Assembly: GCA_949070545.1 (NCBI GenBank)
Contig: CARTQV010000028.1
Span: 1 to 9,428, forward strand
DNA: 9,428 nucleotides
Direction of reading: 5' to 3'
Source of the DNA: an uncultured Candidatus Saccharibacteria bacterium
Lineage (GTDB): Bacteria; Patescibacteriota; Saccharimonadia; Saccharimonadales; Saccharimonadaceae
Shown: one piece after another, positions 1 to 5,806 of the stretch
Numbering within the stretch: position 1 is the first letter of the stretch
How the letters are laid out: each line of letters begins with the position of its first letter
Notes under the pieces: model-generated
What the model saw: the letters and a program-made list of their open reading frames with translations, nothing else
What the model was told of the DNA's origin: nothing
Database searches by the model: none
Made by a program: the position numbers and the translations under genes

Positions 1-24
1 TTTAAAAATGACCTAAGTCCAATC

Positions 25-110
25 TGGCGGAAGGGACAGGATTCGAACCTGCGAAGCTCTCGCTTGCTGGTTTTCAAGACCAGTGCCATCAACCACTCGG
101 CCACCCTTCC
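25..110 (-). tRNA. tRNA-Ser (anticodon UGA), CCA encoded
   Basis: Reads on the minus strand as a complete type II tRNA. The 7-bp acceptor stem is GGAAGGG paired with CCCTTCC, with discriminator G and a genomically encoded CCA at 27-25. The anticodon stem CTGGT/ACCAG encloses the loop CTTGAAA, so the anticodon is TGA (complement of 74-76), which decodes UCN serine codons. The long variable arm has stem AAGC/GCTT, as expected for serine tRNAs. The T arm is CAGG-TTCGAAT-CCTG. It is transcribed away from the thyA-like operon. Downstream on its own strand is a weak stem followed by five T residues (positions 9-5), a possible poor terminator. Family and specificity are clear from sequence. Confidence 0.97.
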
Positions 111-118
111 ACTCTTAT

Positions 119-124
119 ATTGTA
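119..124 (-). promoter_or_regulatory. Candidate -10 element of tRNA-Ser
   Basis: On the minus strand TACAAT lies eight bases before the 5' G of the tRNA, good spacing for a -10 hexamer starting transcription at or just before the mature 5' end. No convincing -35 hexamer is visible at the usual distance. Motif and position are seen; function is inferred. Confidence 0.4.
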
Positions 125-164
125 GCATGTATTTTCCCTAAAATCGATGTAATCTGTTATTATA

Positions 165-191
165 TATAATATACAGATAGGAGGCTAGGAG
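165..191 (+). promoter_or_regulatory. Candidate -10 and Shine-Dalgarno of the thyA-like operon
   Basis: A perfect TATAAT sits at 165-170 in a run of alternating T and A, with no good -35 at 16-18 bp. Expected transcription start is near 177, giving a leader of only about 16 nt. AGGAGG at 179-184 and a second AGGAG at 187-191 precede the ATG at 193; the first has ideal spacing. This gene is therefore initiated by Shine-Dalgarno, unlike several others in the window that appear leaderless. Confidence 0.5.
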
Positions 192-192
192 A

Positions 193-1107
193 ATGAAGGG
201 TGAATATAGACCATACAACGAACGGACCCCAGATGAACAATATAAAAATCTGATTCGGGCGGTCTTGGATCAAGGAACTTGGGGGCCATCACCGATGGTG
301 GACGAGAATGGGAAGGAAGTGCGGACAATTGATTTATTGGGAGCGCCGGTAATGCGCTTTGATTTATTAAAAAATGGTGTGCCATTTATCACAGAGCGAA
401 AACTCGGATTCTGGAAAGCCGCTGTGGGCGAATTGTTGGCCTTTGTCAACGGCGTGCACACCCAGGAAGGGCTTGAAGAATATAATTGTAAATGGTGGCA
501 AGCTTGGTGCACGGAAAAAAAGTGCGCAAAGCGTGGTCTCGAGACAGGTGATCTTGGACCAGGGTCGTATGGTGCAGCGTTTCACGATTTTCCAACTGTT
601 GACGACGGAAGCTTCAATCAATTTGCCGAAATTATCCAACAAATGAAAGAAAGACCGGAGCTGAAAACGCATTTTATTTCCCCATGGATTCCACAATATA
701 CCATTCGCAACAAAGACCATCAGCAAAAAGTTGTGGTTTGCCCATGCCATGGTTGGATGCATTTCCGGATTTTGGACGACAAGCTGAACCTCGTGATGTT
801 CCAGCGTAGTTGCGACGTTTTAGTGGGTTGCGTGAGCAACTGGATGCAATATTCAGCGTTTTTGCTCGCGATGGCGGATGTGCTGGACTTGGAGCCGGGC
901 GAATTCGTGCATATGATTTCTGACGCACATATTTATGAGAATCAATTACCTTGGGCGGACGAAATCTTGGCACGCGAGACAAAGCCCTTCCCAACTTTGA
1001 AGATTACGAATAGCCATGATAATATCTTTGACTACCGACCAGACGATTTTGAGCTGAGTGATTATGACCCAGCGCCAGGCATTAAGGGCATTCCAGTGGC
1101 GATTTAG
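193..1107 (+). CDS. thyA: Thymidylate synthase homologue (ThyA family, divergent)
   Basis: 304 aa, slightly longer than the common 264-aa ThyA. The family reaction is methylation of dUMP to dTMP with methylenetetrahydrofolate. Seen: catalytic PCH with Cys185; QRSCD at 204-208 (phosphate Arg205, Asp208); Asn216, matching the residue that selects uracil over cytosine; DAHIYEN at 244-250 with the His and Tyr that bind the deoxyribose; Glu80 in the GELLAF helix; and the conserved C-terminus ending PVAI, which closes over folate. Odd: the N-terminal RTGTG loop is absent (Lys41 aligns with Arg21 of the E. coli enzyme), and the cross-subunit Arg-Arg pair is replaced by Lys158-Thr159. Extra residues occur near 107-118 and before the catalytic loop. 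Start chosen for the strong AGGAGG. First gene of an operon with a dCMP-deaminase-like fusion, which supports a pyrimidine nucleotide role; the exact substrate is less certain. Confidence 0.88.
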   Translation: MKGEYRPYNERTPDEQYKNLIRAVLDQGTWGPSPMVDENGKEVRTIDLLGAPVMRFDLLKNGVPFITERKLGFWKAAVGELLAFVNGVHTQEGLEEYNCKWWQAWCTEKKCAKRGLETGDLGPGSYGAAFHDFPTVDDGSFNQFAEIIQQMKERPELKTHFISPWIPQYTIRNKDHQQKVVVCPCHGWMHFRILDDKLNLVMFQRSCDVLVGCVSNWMQYSAFLLAMADVLDLEPGEFVHMISDAHIYENQLPWADEILARETKPFPTLKITNSHDNIFDYRPDDFELSDYDPAPGIKGIPVAI

Positions 1108-1116
1108 GAGAGTAAA

Positions 1117-2085
1117 ATGGACGAAAATTGGCTAGCAAAAGTAAAGATTGCGCGAAAAAATGAACAGAAAATTGGGCTAGTGCAAGGTTCGTGGGACTTG
1201 TTTCATCTGGGGCATTTACGCTATATTTTGAAGGCGCGCGCGCGGTGTGATTTTCTAGTGATTGCGATGGACAGCGACGAAAAAATCCGCAAGCGCAAAG
1301 GCCCAACACGTCCGGTCATTCCCGAAAAAGAACGATACGATTTTATCTCGATGTTAAATATTGCAGATGCAGTCGTCATTAAACAAGTTGATGAGCCGAA
1401 GTGGAACTTGATCAAAACTATCAAACCAGATGTTTTAATCGCGATCAAGGAAACCTATAGTGACGAAGATATCGAAAGGCTCGGGAAATGGTGCGGTGAA
1501 GTAGCAGTCTTGCCCCGGCAGGCAAAAACTTCAACTTCGGATAAAATCCGCCAAATCACACTTTCGAGTCGCTTGAAAAAAGTTGATGGAATTGAGGACA
1601 ATGTGAAAAAGGCGGCGGCTGGCATGAAACGACGCATCAATTATTCAAAAGAAATGCCAGAGCCAATTCCTGATCTCATGAAGGAAATGCGCAAATCGAC
1701 AGACGATGTTTGTCCGGTAGCAGCAGGCTGTCTTTGGGACGAACAGTGGGTGTTTGGAACAAATCAAATTGACTTCACAATTCCGGAGTATGATATCCAA
1801 AATCGCACTGAACTGTTTTATGATACGGTCGAGCATGCGGAAATTAATTTGTTAAAGAAGCTGGGACGCACAAAGACAATCGACACACCGATCTACATCA
1901 CGCTATTCCCTTGTGATAAGTGTATGAAAGTTTTAATCAATAAAGGCGTGAAGAAAATCTATTATCTCGAGGACCATCCTGAACGGAATTGGAGCAAGCG
2001 TTCACACGCGTTGGCTGATAAAAAAGGCGTGAAAACAATTTGTCTGTTGAAAAGAGTAACTAATAGGAGCAAGAAAAATGGATGA
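1117..2085 (+). CDS. Nucleotidyltransferase - dCMP deaminase-like fusion protein
   Basis: 322 aa, two domains. Residues about 18-150 match the cytidylyltransferase/HldE(RfaE) C-terminal type: GSWDLFHLGH with the HxGH motif at 30-33, DSDEKIRKRKG at 52-62, the RPVIPEKERYD segment at 65-75, KPDVL at 103-107 and the TSTSDKI motif at 138-144. Residues about 175-312 match the CMP/dCMP deaminase superfamily: CPVAAG at 199-204, zinc ligand and catalytic pair HAE at 240-242, and PCDKC at 265-269 with the two zinc cysteines. Catalytic residues of both domains look intact. Next to ThyA, the deaminase half could turn dCMP into dUMP. The substrate of the transferase half is unknown. AGGAG lies just upstream of the ATG, nine bases after the thyA stop, and the 3' end overlaps the HIT gene by 8 bp. 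I recognise the domains but not this combined protein. Confidence 0.85.
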   Translation: MDENWLAKVKIARKNEQKIGLVQGSWDLFHLGHLRYILKARARCDFLVIAMDSDEKIRKRKGPTRPVIPEKERYDFISMLNIADAVVIKQVDEPKWNLIKTIKPDVLIAIKETYSDEDIERLGKWCGEVAVLPRQAKTSTSDKIRQITLSSRLKKVDGIEDNVKKAAAGMKRRINYSKEMPEPIPDLMKEMRKSTDDVCPVAAGCLWDEQWVFGTNQIDFTIPEYDIQNRTELFYDTVEHAEINLLKKLGRTKTIDTPIYITLFPCDKCMKVLINKGVKKIYYLEDHPERNWSKRSHALADKKGVKTICLLKRVTNRSKKNG

Positions 2086-2539
2086 TTATAAGTATATTTA
2101 TCCGCCGACGGCGCGGACACAAGACCAGTTGAACGTAATGCTGAAAGCAGAGGCGGAGGATAGAGATCCGCTCGCCTTGGAGAACATTGATCAAGAGAAA
2201 CAAGCGATAATATTTGTTGGTGAACATTGGTTCGCGGCGGAAAATCGTTATCCCCGGGAAGGCAGCGAGCAGCATTTGTTGATCATCGCAAAAGATCCAA
2301 TGTATGCAGTGGAAGACATTACATCTGAAGCTTGGATGGAATTATATGATATCTGGAAAAAGTTGATTGACGAACGAAAGCTGTCAGGAGCGGCGTTTTG
2401 TATGCGATTTGGAGATCCGGCAAGATCGGGTGCTTCCCTAAAAAGATTACACGTGAATGTGATCATGCCGAAAAAAGGTGAAAAAGTTCGATTCCCAATT
2501 GGTGGGAGGGCAGAGCTGAAGGAAGGGTTGCACTTGTAG
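2078..2539 (+). CDS. HIT-superfamily protein with reduced histidine triad
   Basis: 153 aa. HIT proteins are usually nucleotide-phosphate hydrolases or transferases acting on AMP-linked or dinucleoside polyphosphate substrates. The fold signature is visible: EQHLLIIAKDP at 64-74, then GDPARSGASLKRLHVNVIMP at 112-131. The usual H-x-H-x-H triad reads R123-L-H125-V-N127, so the middle histidine, normally the nucleophile, is kept while both flanking histidines are replaced. The start overlaps the preceding stop by 8 bp with TAGGAG upstream, pointing to translational coupling and a single operon. The extra N-terminal 40 residues are not recognisable. It might process the product of the adjacent nucleotidyltransferase domain; that is inference. 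It could also be a binding-only HIT relative. Confidence 0.75.
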   Translation: MDDYKYIYPPTARTQDQLNVMLKAEAEDRDPLALENIDQEKQAIIFVGEHWFAAENRYPREGSEQHLLIIAKDPMYAVEDITSEAWMELYDIWKKLIDERKLSGAAFCMRFGDPARSGASLKRLHVNVIMPKKGEKVRFPIGGRAELKEGLHL

Positions 2540-2561
2540 TCGGTAAAACACAAAATGTAAG

Positions 2562-2590
2562 ACAATTGCATGACATTGTCATGCAATTGT
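2562..2590. repeat. Perfect 29-bp palindrome between convergent genes
   Basis: Arms 2562-2575 (ACAATTGCATGACA) and 2577-2590 are exact inverted copies around a single T at 2576. As RNA this folds to 13 bp with a 3-nt loop. It lies between the ends of the HIT gene and yebC, so either transcript could carry it at its 3' end. Arms are AT-rich and no T tract follows on the plus strand; on the minus strand only a loose T-rich stretch follows. It may be a bidirectional terminator, a 3'-end-protecting hairpin or a protein-binding site. Confidence 0.8.
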
Positions 2591-2625
2591 AATGCTGTTG
2601 TATTGCAAAATGCCTTACAGGCCGA

Positions 2626-3327
2626 TTATTCAGCGTTCGTATGAACAGCAGTAACATCGTCAAGATCGTCGAGGGCATCGAGTAGCTTTTCGAGTTTTTC
2701 TGCATCCGTGCCTTCGATACCAACGGTCGAAGTTGGAAGATAACGTAGCTCAGCAGTCGTCACGGTCAAACCGGCATCAATCAAGCTAGCGCGGACTTTC
2801 ATTAAATCGCTCGCTGCGGTCGTAATCCCGAGACCATCATCACCCTCCTCAACATCTTCCGCCCCCGCATCTAAAACTTGGAGCATGACCTCTTCGCCTT
2901 TTTCGGGGATTTCGATCCAGCCCTTACGTGCAAATTGAAACATGACGGAACCTGGGTCGGCCATGCGCCCACCATTTTTCGAAAGTGTATTGCGGACATC
3001 GGGCATGGTGCGATTCTTGTTGTCGGTCGCAACTTCGATAATAATACCGACACCACCCGGGCCATAACCTTCGTAAACTTCTTCGTTCAAAGCTGCAGCG
3101 TTTTTATCAGAGACGCGGGCGATAGCGCGCTCGATATTGACTTTCGGCATGTTGGCCTGGCGGGCTTTTTCAAGCATCATGGCAAGAGACGGATTCATGC
3201 TCGGATCGGTGCCAGAGCGCGCCGCAATGGCAATTTGGTTGGCAATTTTCGTAAACAACGCGCCGCGTTTTGCGTCAACAACGGCTTTTTGGCGCTTAGT
3301 AGTCGCCCACTTGCTGTGTCCGGACAT
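2626..3327 (-). CDS. yebC: YebC/PmpR (TACO1) family protein
   Basis: 233 aa, close to the usual 240-250. The N-terminal signature MSGHSKWATTKRQKAVVDAK is the family hallmark, followed by the RGALFTKIANQI helix and the three-domain layout, including GYGPGGVGIIIE at about residue 86 and TDNKNRT soon after. Family members have been described as DNA-binding regulators and, more recently, as ribosome-associated factors that relieve stalling on difficult stretches such as polyproline. Sequence alone does not choose between these roles. The acidic C-terminus ends in a DALDDLDDVTAVHTN segment, typical of the family. Start chosen at the conserved MSGHSKW, with AAAGGGGA about 7 bases upstream. Monocistronic, divergent from the tetR-like gene and convergent with the HIT gene. 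Neighbours give no further hint of function. Confidence 0.96.
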   Translation of the reverse strand: MSGHSKWATTKRQKAVVDAKRGALFTKIANQIAIAARSGTDPSMNPSLAMMLEKARQANMPKVNIERAIARVSDKNAAALNEEVYEGYGPGGVGIIIEVATDNKNRTMPDVRNTLSKNGGRMADPGSVMFQFARKGWIEIPEKGEEVMLQVLDAGAEDVEEGDDGLGITTAASDLMKVRASLIDAGLTVTTAELRYLPTSTVGIEGTDAEKLEKLLDALDDLDDVTAVHTNAE

Positions 3328-3367
3328 ATGATTCCCCTTTCTCTAATTTCTGGTGTATTTTATATTT

Positions 3368-3376
3368 ATTATATCA
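3368..3376 (-). promoter_or_regulatory. Candidate extended -10 promoter of yebC
   Basis: Minus strand TATAAT at 3373-3368 preceded directly by TGA, an extended -10 arrangement (TGn-TATAAT). The -35 is weak. It predicts a leader of about 35 nt that includes the yebC ribosome binding site. Back to back with the strong promoter of the tetR-like gene, about 40 bp away. Confidence 0.5.
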
Positions 3377-3414
3377 TAACTATGAGTTCTACACCATTTT
3401 TCGTATAATACTTA

Positions 3415-3443
3415 TTGACTTTATTCATGATGTATGCTATAAT
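3415..3443 (+). promoter_or_regulatory. Strong sigma70-type promoter of the tetR-like gene
   Basis: TTGACT at 3415-3420, a 17-bp spacer, and TATAAT at 3438-3443 preceded by TGC at 3435-3437 (extended -10). This is the best-formed promoter in the window. The predicted start of transcription, seven bases after the -10, falls on the A of the ATG at 3450, so the mRNA should have no 5' leader. Confidence 0.8.
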
Positions 3444-3448
3444 AGTAT
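3434..3448. promoter_or_regulatory. Candidate operator: dyad over the -10 and start
   Basis: ATGCTAT-A-ATAGTAT is a 15-bp dyad with one mismatched pair (G3436 against T3446). It covers the whole -10 hexamer and reaches the first ATG. TetR-family repressors usually bind short palindromes over their own promoters, so this is a reasonable autoregulatory site. It is AT-rich and could arise by chance around TATAAT. Confidence 0.35.
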
Positions 3449-3449
3449 G

Positions 3450-4076
3450 ATGAGTATAAATCAGAAGCGGGCGGGAACGGTGGAAGGAGTGGATAATACT
3501 AAAAGGGCAGAAAGAATACTCCGGATGCCCAAAGCATCTGGGATATCCCCAGAAAAAACATCCAGACAGGACACCAGATATCTGAAGAGCGAGAAATTAA
3601 TACAGCAGGCACTACATCAAGGACTCACCAATCGCCAGATTAACATGAAAGCTGGCGATATTTGTCGTCTAGCCACTATCACGAGACCAACGTTCTATGC
3701 ACATTGTCGGGATAGCAATGACGCGCTGAGAAAATATGAGGTCCGGTTACAGGCAAATTTTAATAATCGATTGCCACAGGCGCGCTGCAAACACGATACT
3801 GTCTTTACGATTCTGCTAACATTTGTGTATGATAAGCGTGGATATTTTCGAGCGACAATTCCGAACTCGGATTTTTGGTTGCTTAATACGTTTTTCGATA
3901 ATATACGGCCACGACTCGTCAGTAAGAATATTGGTGATCGAACTTATGAATATTATGTACGAACGCAGATTGTAATTATTAACGACTGGGCGGAGTTTGG
4001 GAAATTCGCGAAAAATGCTATTCCGAAATACGTGCACAAATTAATGCAAACGAGATTGGTCGATCCGTCGGTGTAG
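3450..4076 (+). CDS. TetR/AcrR-like transcriptional regulator
   Basis: About 208 aa. The helix-turn-helix region is at roughly residues 50-95: DICRLATITRPTFYAHCRDS lines up with the TetR pattern (IAxxAGVSxxTFYxHFxSK), and NDAL follows as in the family. The C-terminal ligand or dimer domain shows no close match I recognise; it is rich in Tyr, Phe and Arg. A basic tail of about 43 residues precedes the DNA-binding domain, which is unusual. Two adjacent ATGs exist (3447 and 3450). I prefer 3450 because it coincides with the predicted transcription start, making it leaderless. Alternative starts are GTG at 3480 or 3489 and ATG at 3525; the first of these lies beside an AAGGAG at 3484-3489 but at poor spacing. 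Ligand and targets are unknown; neighbouring NUDIX genes and itself are possible. Confidence 0.75.
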   Translation: MSINQKRAGTVEGVDNTKRAERILRMPKASGISPEKTSRQDTRYLKSEKLIQQALHQGLTNRQINMKAGDICRLATITRPTFYAHCRDSNDALRKYEVRLQANFNNRLPQARCKHDTVFTILLTFVYDKRGYFRATIPNSDFWLLNTFFDNIRPRLVSKNIGDRTYEYYVRTQIVIINDWAEFGKFAKNAIPKYVHKLMQTRLVDPSV

Positions 4077-4092
4077 AATTTAGTCTATCATA

Positions 4093-4653
4093 TTACATGG
4101 TATGATTGAGACGATAAACCTCTAGCGCTGAGAAGGTGAGACCGCACTGTAATTCTTGCGAAATAGTCAGATTCTTAATCTCTTCATGAGTCGCAAAACG
4201 CCAGTTTAACAATTCGTCGACGGGTTGTTTGAACTGTAGGATTTGTTCGGCCTCCGAGTCGGAAACTTTTCCATAAAACACGTAGACGCGCTGCGAAGTA
4301 AGCCCAGGCAAAGGCAGGAAGCTGCCAATTTCTCGCAAGCCCACATGGATACCTGCCTCTTCCCATAATTCCCTAGTGGCGGCTGCGAGCGGGGTTTCGC
4401 CTTTTTCGATGCCACCAGCTGGAAATTCCCAAAGTGCTTCGCCAATTGGATAGCGATAAGATTTGACTAATAGAAAACCGTGTTCTGGATGTTCGAGGAC
4501 AATGACGACGGAATTTTTACGTTCGACGACAGTATATCTTCCATCACGCTCATCAGTTTTAGTTTTATAATCTATAACTTTAAGCCAAGGATTTTCTAAA
4601 CGAACTTTTCCGCCGAACATTTTGAAGTTACGTTGCAGATCTGGGCTTATCAT
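4093..4653 (-). CDS. NUDIX hydrolase, ADP-ribose pyrophosphatase-like
   Basis: 186 aa. A complete Nudix box (G-x5-E-x7-REUxEExGU) spans residues 80-102, GIEKGETPLAAATRELWEEA being its core, with metal-binding Glu95, Glu98 and Glu99. The upstream VVIVLEH and SYRYPIGEALWEFPAGG resemble the NudF/ADP-ribose pyrophosphatase group (typical R-x-P and W-E-F/L-P-A-G), so hydrolysis of ADP-ribose or a related nucleoside diphosphate sugar is likely. Substrate cannot be fixed from sequence. Start chosen at 4653 because TATAAT on the minus strand (4665-4660) is exactly six bases upstream, placing the transcription start on the ATG; no Shine-Dalgarno is visible there or at the internal ATG at 4620. Convergent with the tetR-like gene (16-bp gap) and divergent from the second NUDIX gene. 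Confidence 0.9.
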   Translation of the reverse strand: MISPDLQRNFKMFGGKVRLENPWLKVIDYKTKTDERDGRYTVVERKNSVVIVLEHPEHGFLLVKSYRYPIGEALWEFPAGGIEKGETPLAAATRELWEEAGIHVGLREIGSFLPLPGLTSQRVYVFYGKVSDSEAEQILQFKQPVDELLNWRFATHEEIKNLTISQELQCGLTFSALEVYRLNHTM

Positions 4654-4689
4654 ACTGATATTATAACAAATGACTGCTATAATATAAAC
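4654..4689. promoter_or_regulatory. 36-bp overlapping divergent promoters of two NUDIX genes
   Basis: Plus strand: TGC-TATAAT at 4675-4683, a 4-of-6 -35 CTGATA at 4655-4660 with 17-bp spacing, and ATG at 4690. Minus strand: TGT-TATAAT at 4668-4660, a 4-of-6 -35 TTTATA at 4688-4683, and ATG at 4653. Each -35 touches the other promoter's -10, so two polymerases could not occupy them together. Both -10 elements are six bases from their ATG, so both mRNAs are predicted leaderless. Confidence 0.7.
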
Positions 4690-5265
4690 ATGCGTAAATA
4701 TATTCCGAAAAGCGCAAAACTTTTGCCGGAGAATGCGGAGTGTAAATTCCGAGGAGCGTTATTCGATGTTTATCAATGGCCGCAAGAAATGTTTGATGGC
4801 TCGATGACGACTTTTGAAATGTTAAAACGGGAAGACACGGTTATTACGATTGCGATTCATGATGATAAAATCGTCATCACTCATCAAGCTCAGCCACGAC
4901 AAGATTGGTTTTATGATTATCCGGGCGGGCGGCATGATAACCCAAACGAAGACGAACTCACCGCGGCGCAACGTGAGTTGCGCGAAGAAACTGGCATGGT
5001 TTTCCGGAATTGGAAATTGGTTGATGTGAGACAGCCATTTCTGAAACTTGATTGGCTAATTTATACTTTTTTGGCGACAGGTTTTGTCGAGCAAAAAGAG
5101 CAACAGCTGGATGCGGGTGAGAAGATTGAGATACTCGAAGTAACTTTTGATGAATTGCAGGAATACGCAAAAAAGCCGAATGCAAAACATTTATGGCCTG
5201 AGTTTTTACGCGATATCAAGACAGTTGATGAACTGAAGAATCTACCGGCGTTATATGATTATTAA
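4690..5265 (+). CDS. NUDIX hydrolase
   Basis: 191 aa. Nudix box near residues 79-103, ending RELREETGM with catalytic Glu96, Glu99 and Glu100. The loop between the first Gly and the first Glu is one residue longer than the canonical x5 (GRHDNPNE). The flanking pattern, VITIAIHDDKIVITHQAQPR followed by WFYDYPGGR, resembles ADP-ribose or nucleotide-sugar pyrophosphatases, but the usual PAGG is PGGR. Substrate unknown. An ATG further upstream at 4633 would extend the protein into the divergent gene and its promoter, so I reject it. The ATG at 4690 lies exactly six bases after TATAAT, consistent with a leaderless start. It ends 7 bp before the convergent phosphatase gene. The two NUDIX genes are too unlike each other to be a recent duplication. 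Confidence 0.88.
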   Translation: MRKYIPKSAKLLPENAECKFRGALFDVYQWPQEMFDGSMTTFEMLKREDTVITIAIHDDKIVITHQAQPRQDWFYDYPGGRHDNPNEDELTAAQRELREETGMVFRNWKLVDVRQPFLKLDWLIYTFLATGFVEQKEQQLDAGEKIEILEVTFDELQEYAKKPNAKHLWPEFLRDIKTVDELKNLPALYDY

Positions 5266-5272
5266 ATACCAA

Positions 5273-5806
5273 TTAAATCTCGCGAATGAGAAGTTCGGCA
5301 TTCGGAATATTCTCGTGTAAACTTGCGCTTGGGTCACGTTGGTCTAGAATGTTGCGAAAATGTCGCCATGGATGTGCACTGGTCACGATTAAGACTGAGT
5401 TATGCCTCTGAGTCTTCAACTCATTCAAAAAATCTTGAACTCGGTCAAAAACATCCTTTGACAATTCAGAATATTTGTTATAACGATAATTATAAATATC
5501 TTGTGACTGATTACGCAAAGCCTTGAAGTCGGAAACTAATTTCCCTTCAAAACCATTCCGAATGTCGTCTAGGCGAGCATCAATGATGAGCTCGGAGTCA
5601 GGCTTGATAATATGCGCAGTCTGGTGAGTACGAGGCAATCTGGAAACGAAAACCCTATCGAACTCTTCGACAGATAATTGATCGGAAACTTTTTGTGCTT
5701 CTTCTATTCCCGCCGTGGTAAGATGCACGTCTACTTCCGGATCATAGTTAATCAATCTGTCAACATTATAGTTCGTTTGACCATGACGCACAATGAAAAG
5801 TTTCAT
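5273..5806 (-). CDS. Histidine phosphatase (phosphoglycerate mutase-like) family protein
   Basis: 177 aa. The N-terminal MKLFIVRHGQTNYN carries the RHG motif with phospho-accepting His8. SRLPRTHQTA at 55-64 is the second arginine/transition-state motif, Asp81 in LDDIRNGFEG is the likely acid, and the second active-site His is His145 in IVTSAHPWRHF. Family enzymes dephosphorylate small metabolites, or act as cobalamin-pathway or sugar phosphatases; the substrate here is not predictable. The ATG overlaps the stop of the upstream membrane-protein gene as ATGA, so it is probably translationally coupled. AAAGGGGA lies about 15 bases upstream, rather far. Last gene of the rny block, convergent with a NUDIX gene. 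No signal peptide, so cytosolic. Confidence 0.9.
   Translation of the reverse strand: MKLFIVRHGQTNYNVDRLINYDPEVDVHLTTAGIEEAQKVSDQLSVEEFDRVFVSRLPRTHQTAHIIKPDSELIIDARLDDIRNGFEGKLVSDFKALRNQSQDIYNYRYNKYSELSKDVFDRVQDFLNELKTQRHNSVLIVTSAHPWRHFRNILDQRDPSASLHENIPNAELLIREI

Noticed and set aside
2562..2590. Chromosome dimer resolution (dif) site
   Set aside because: The palindrome lacks the XerC/XerD arm sequences and the 6-8 bp central spacer of known dif sites.
2878..3408. Plus-strand open frame antisense to yebC
   Set aside because: It overlaps a strongly conserved yebC on the other strand, has no ribosome site or known motif, and runs through both promoter regions.
4633..4689. Upstream ATG extending the second NUDIX protein by 19 residues
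   Set aside because: It would start inside the divergent NUDIX gene and read through the promoter; the ATG at 4690 fits the -10 spacing and the protein family start.
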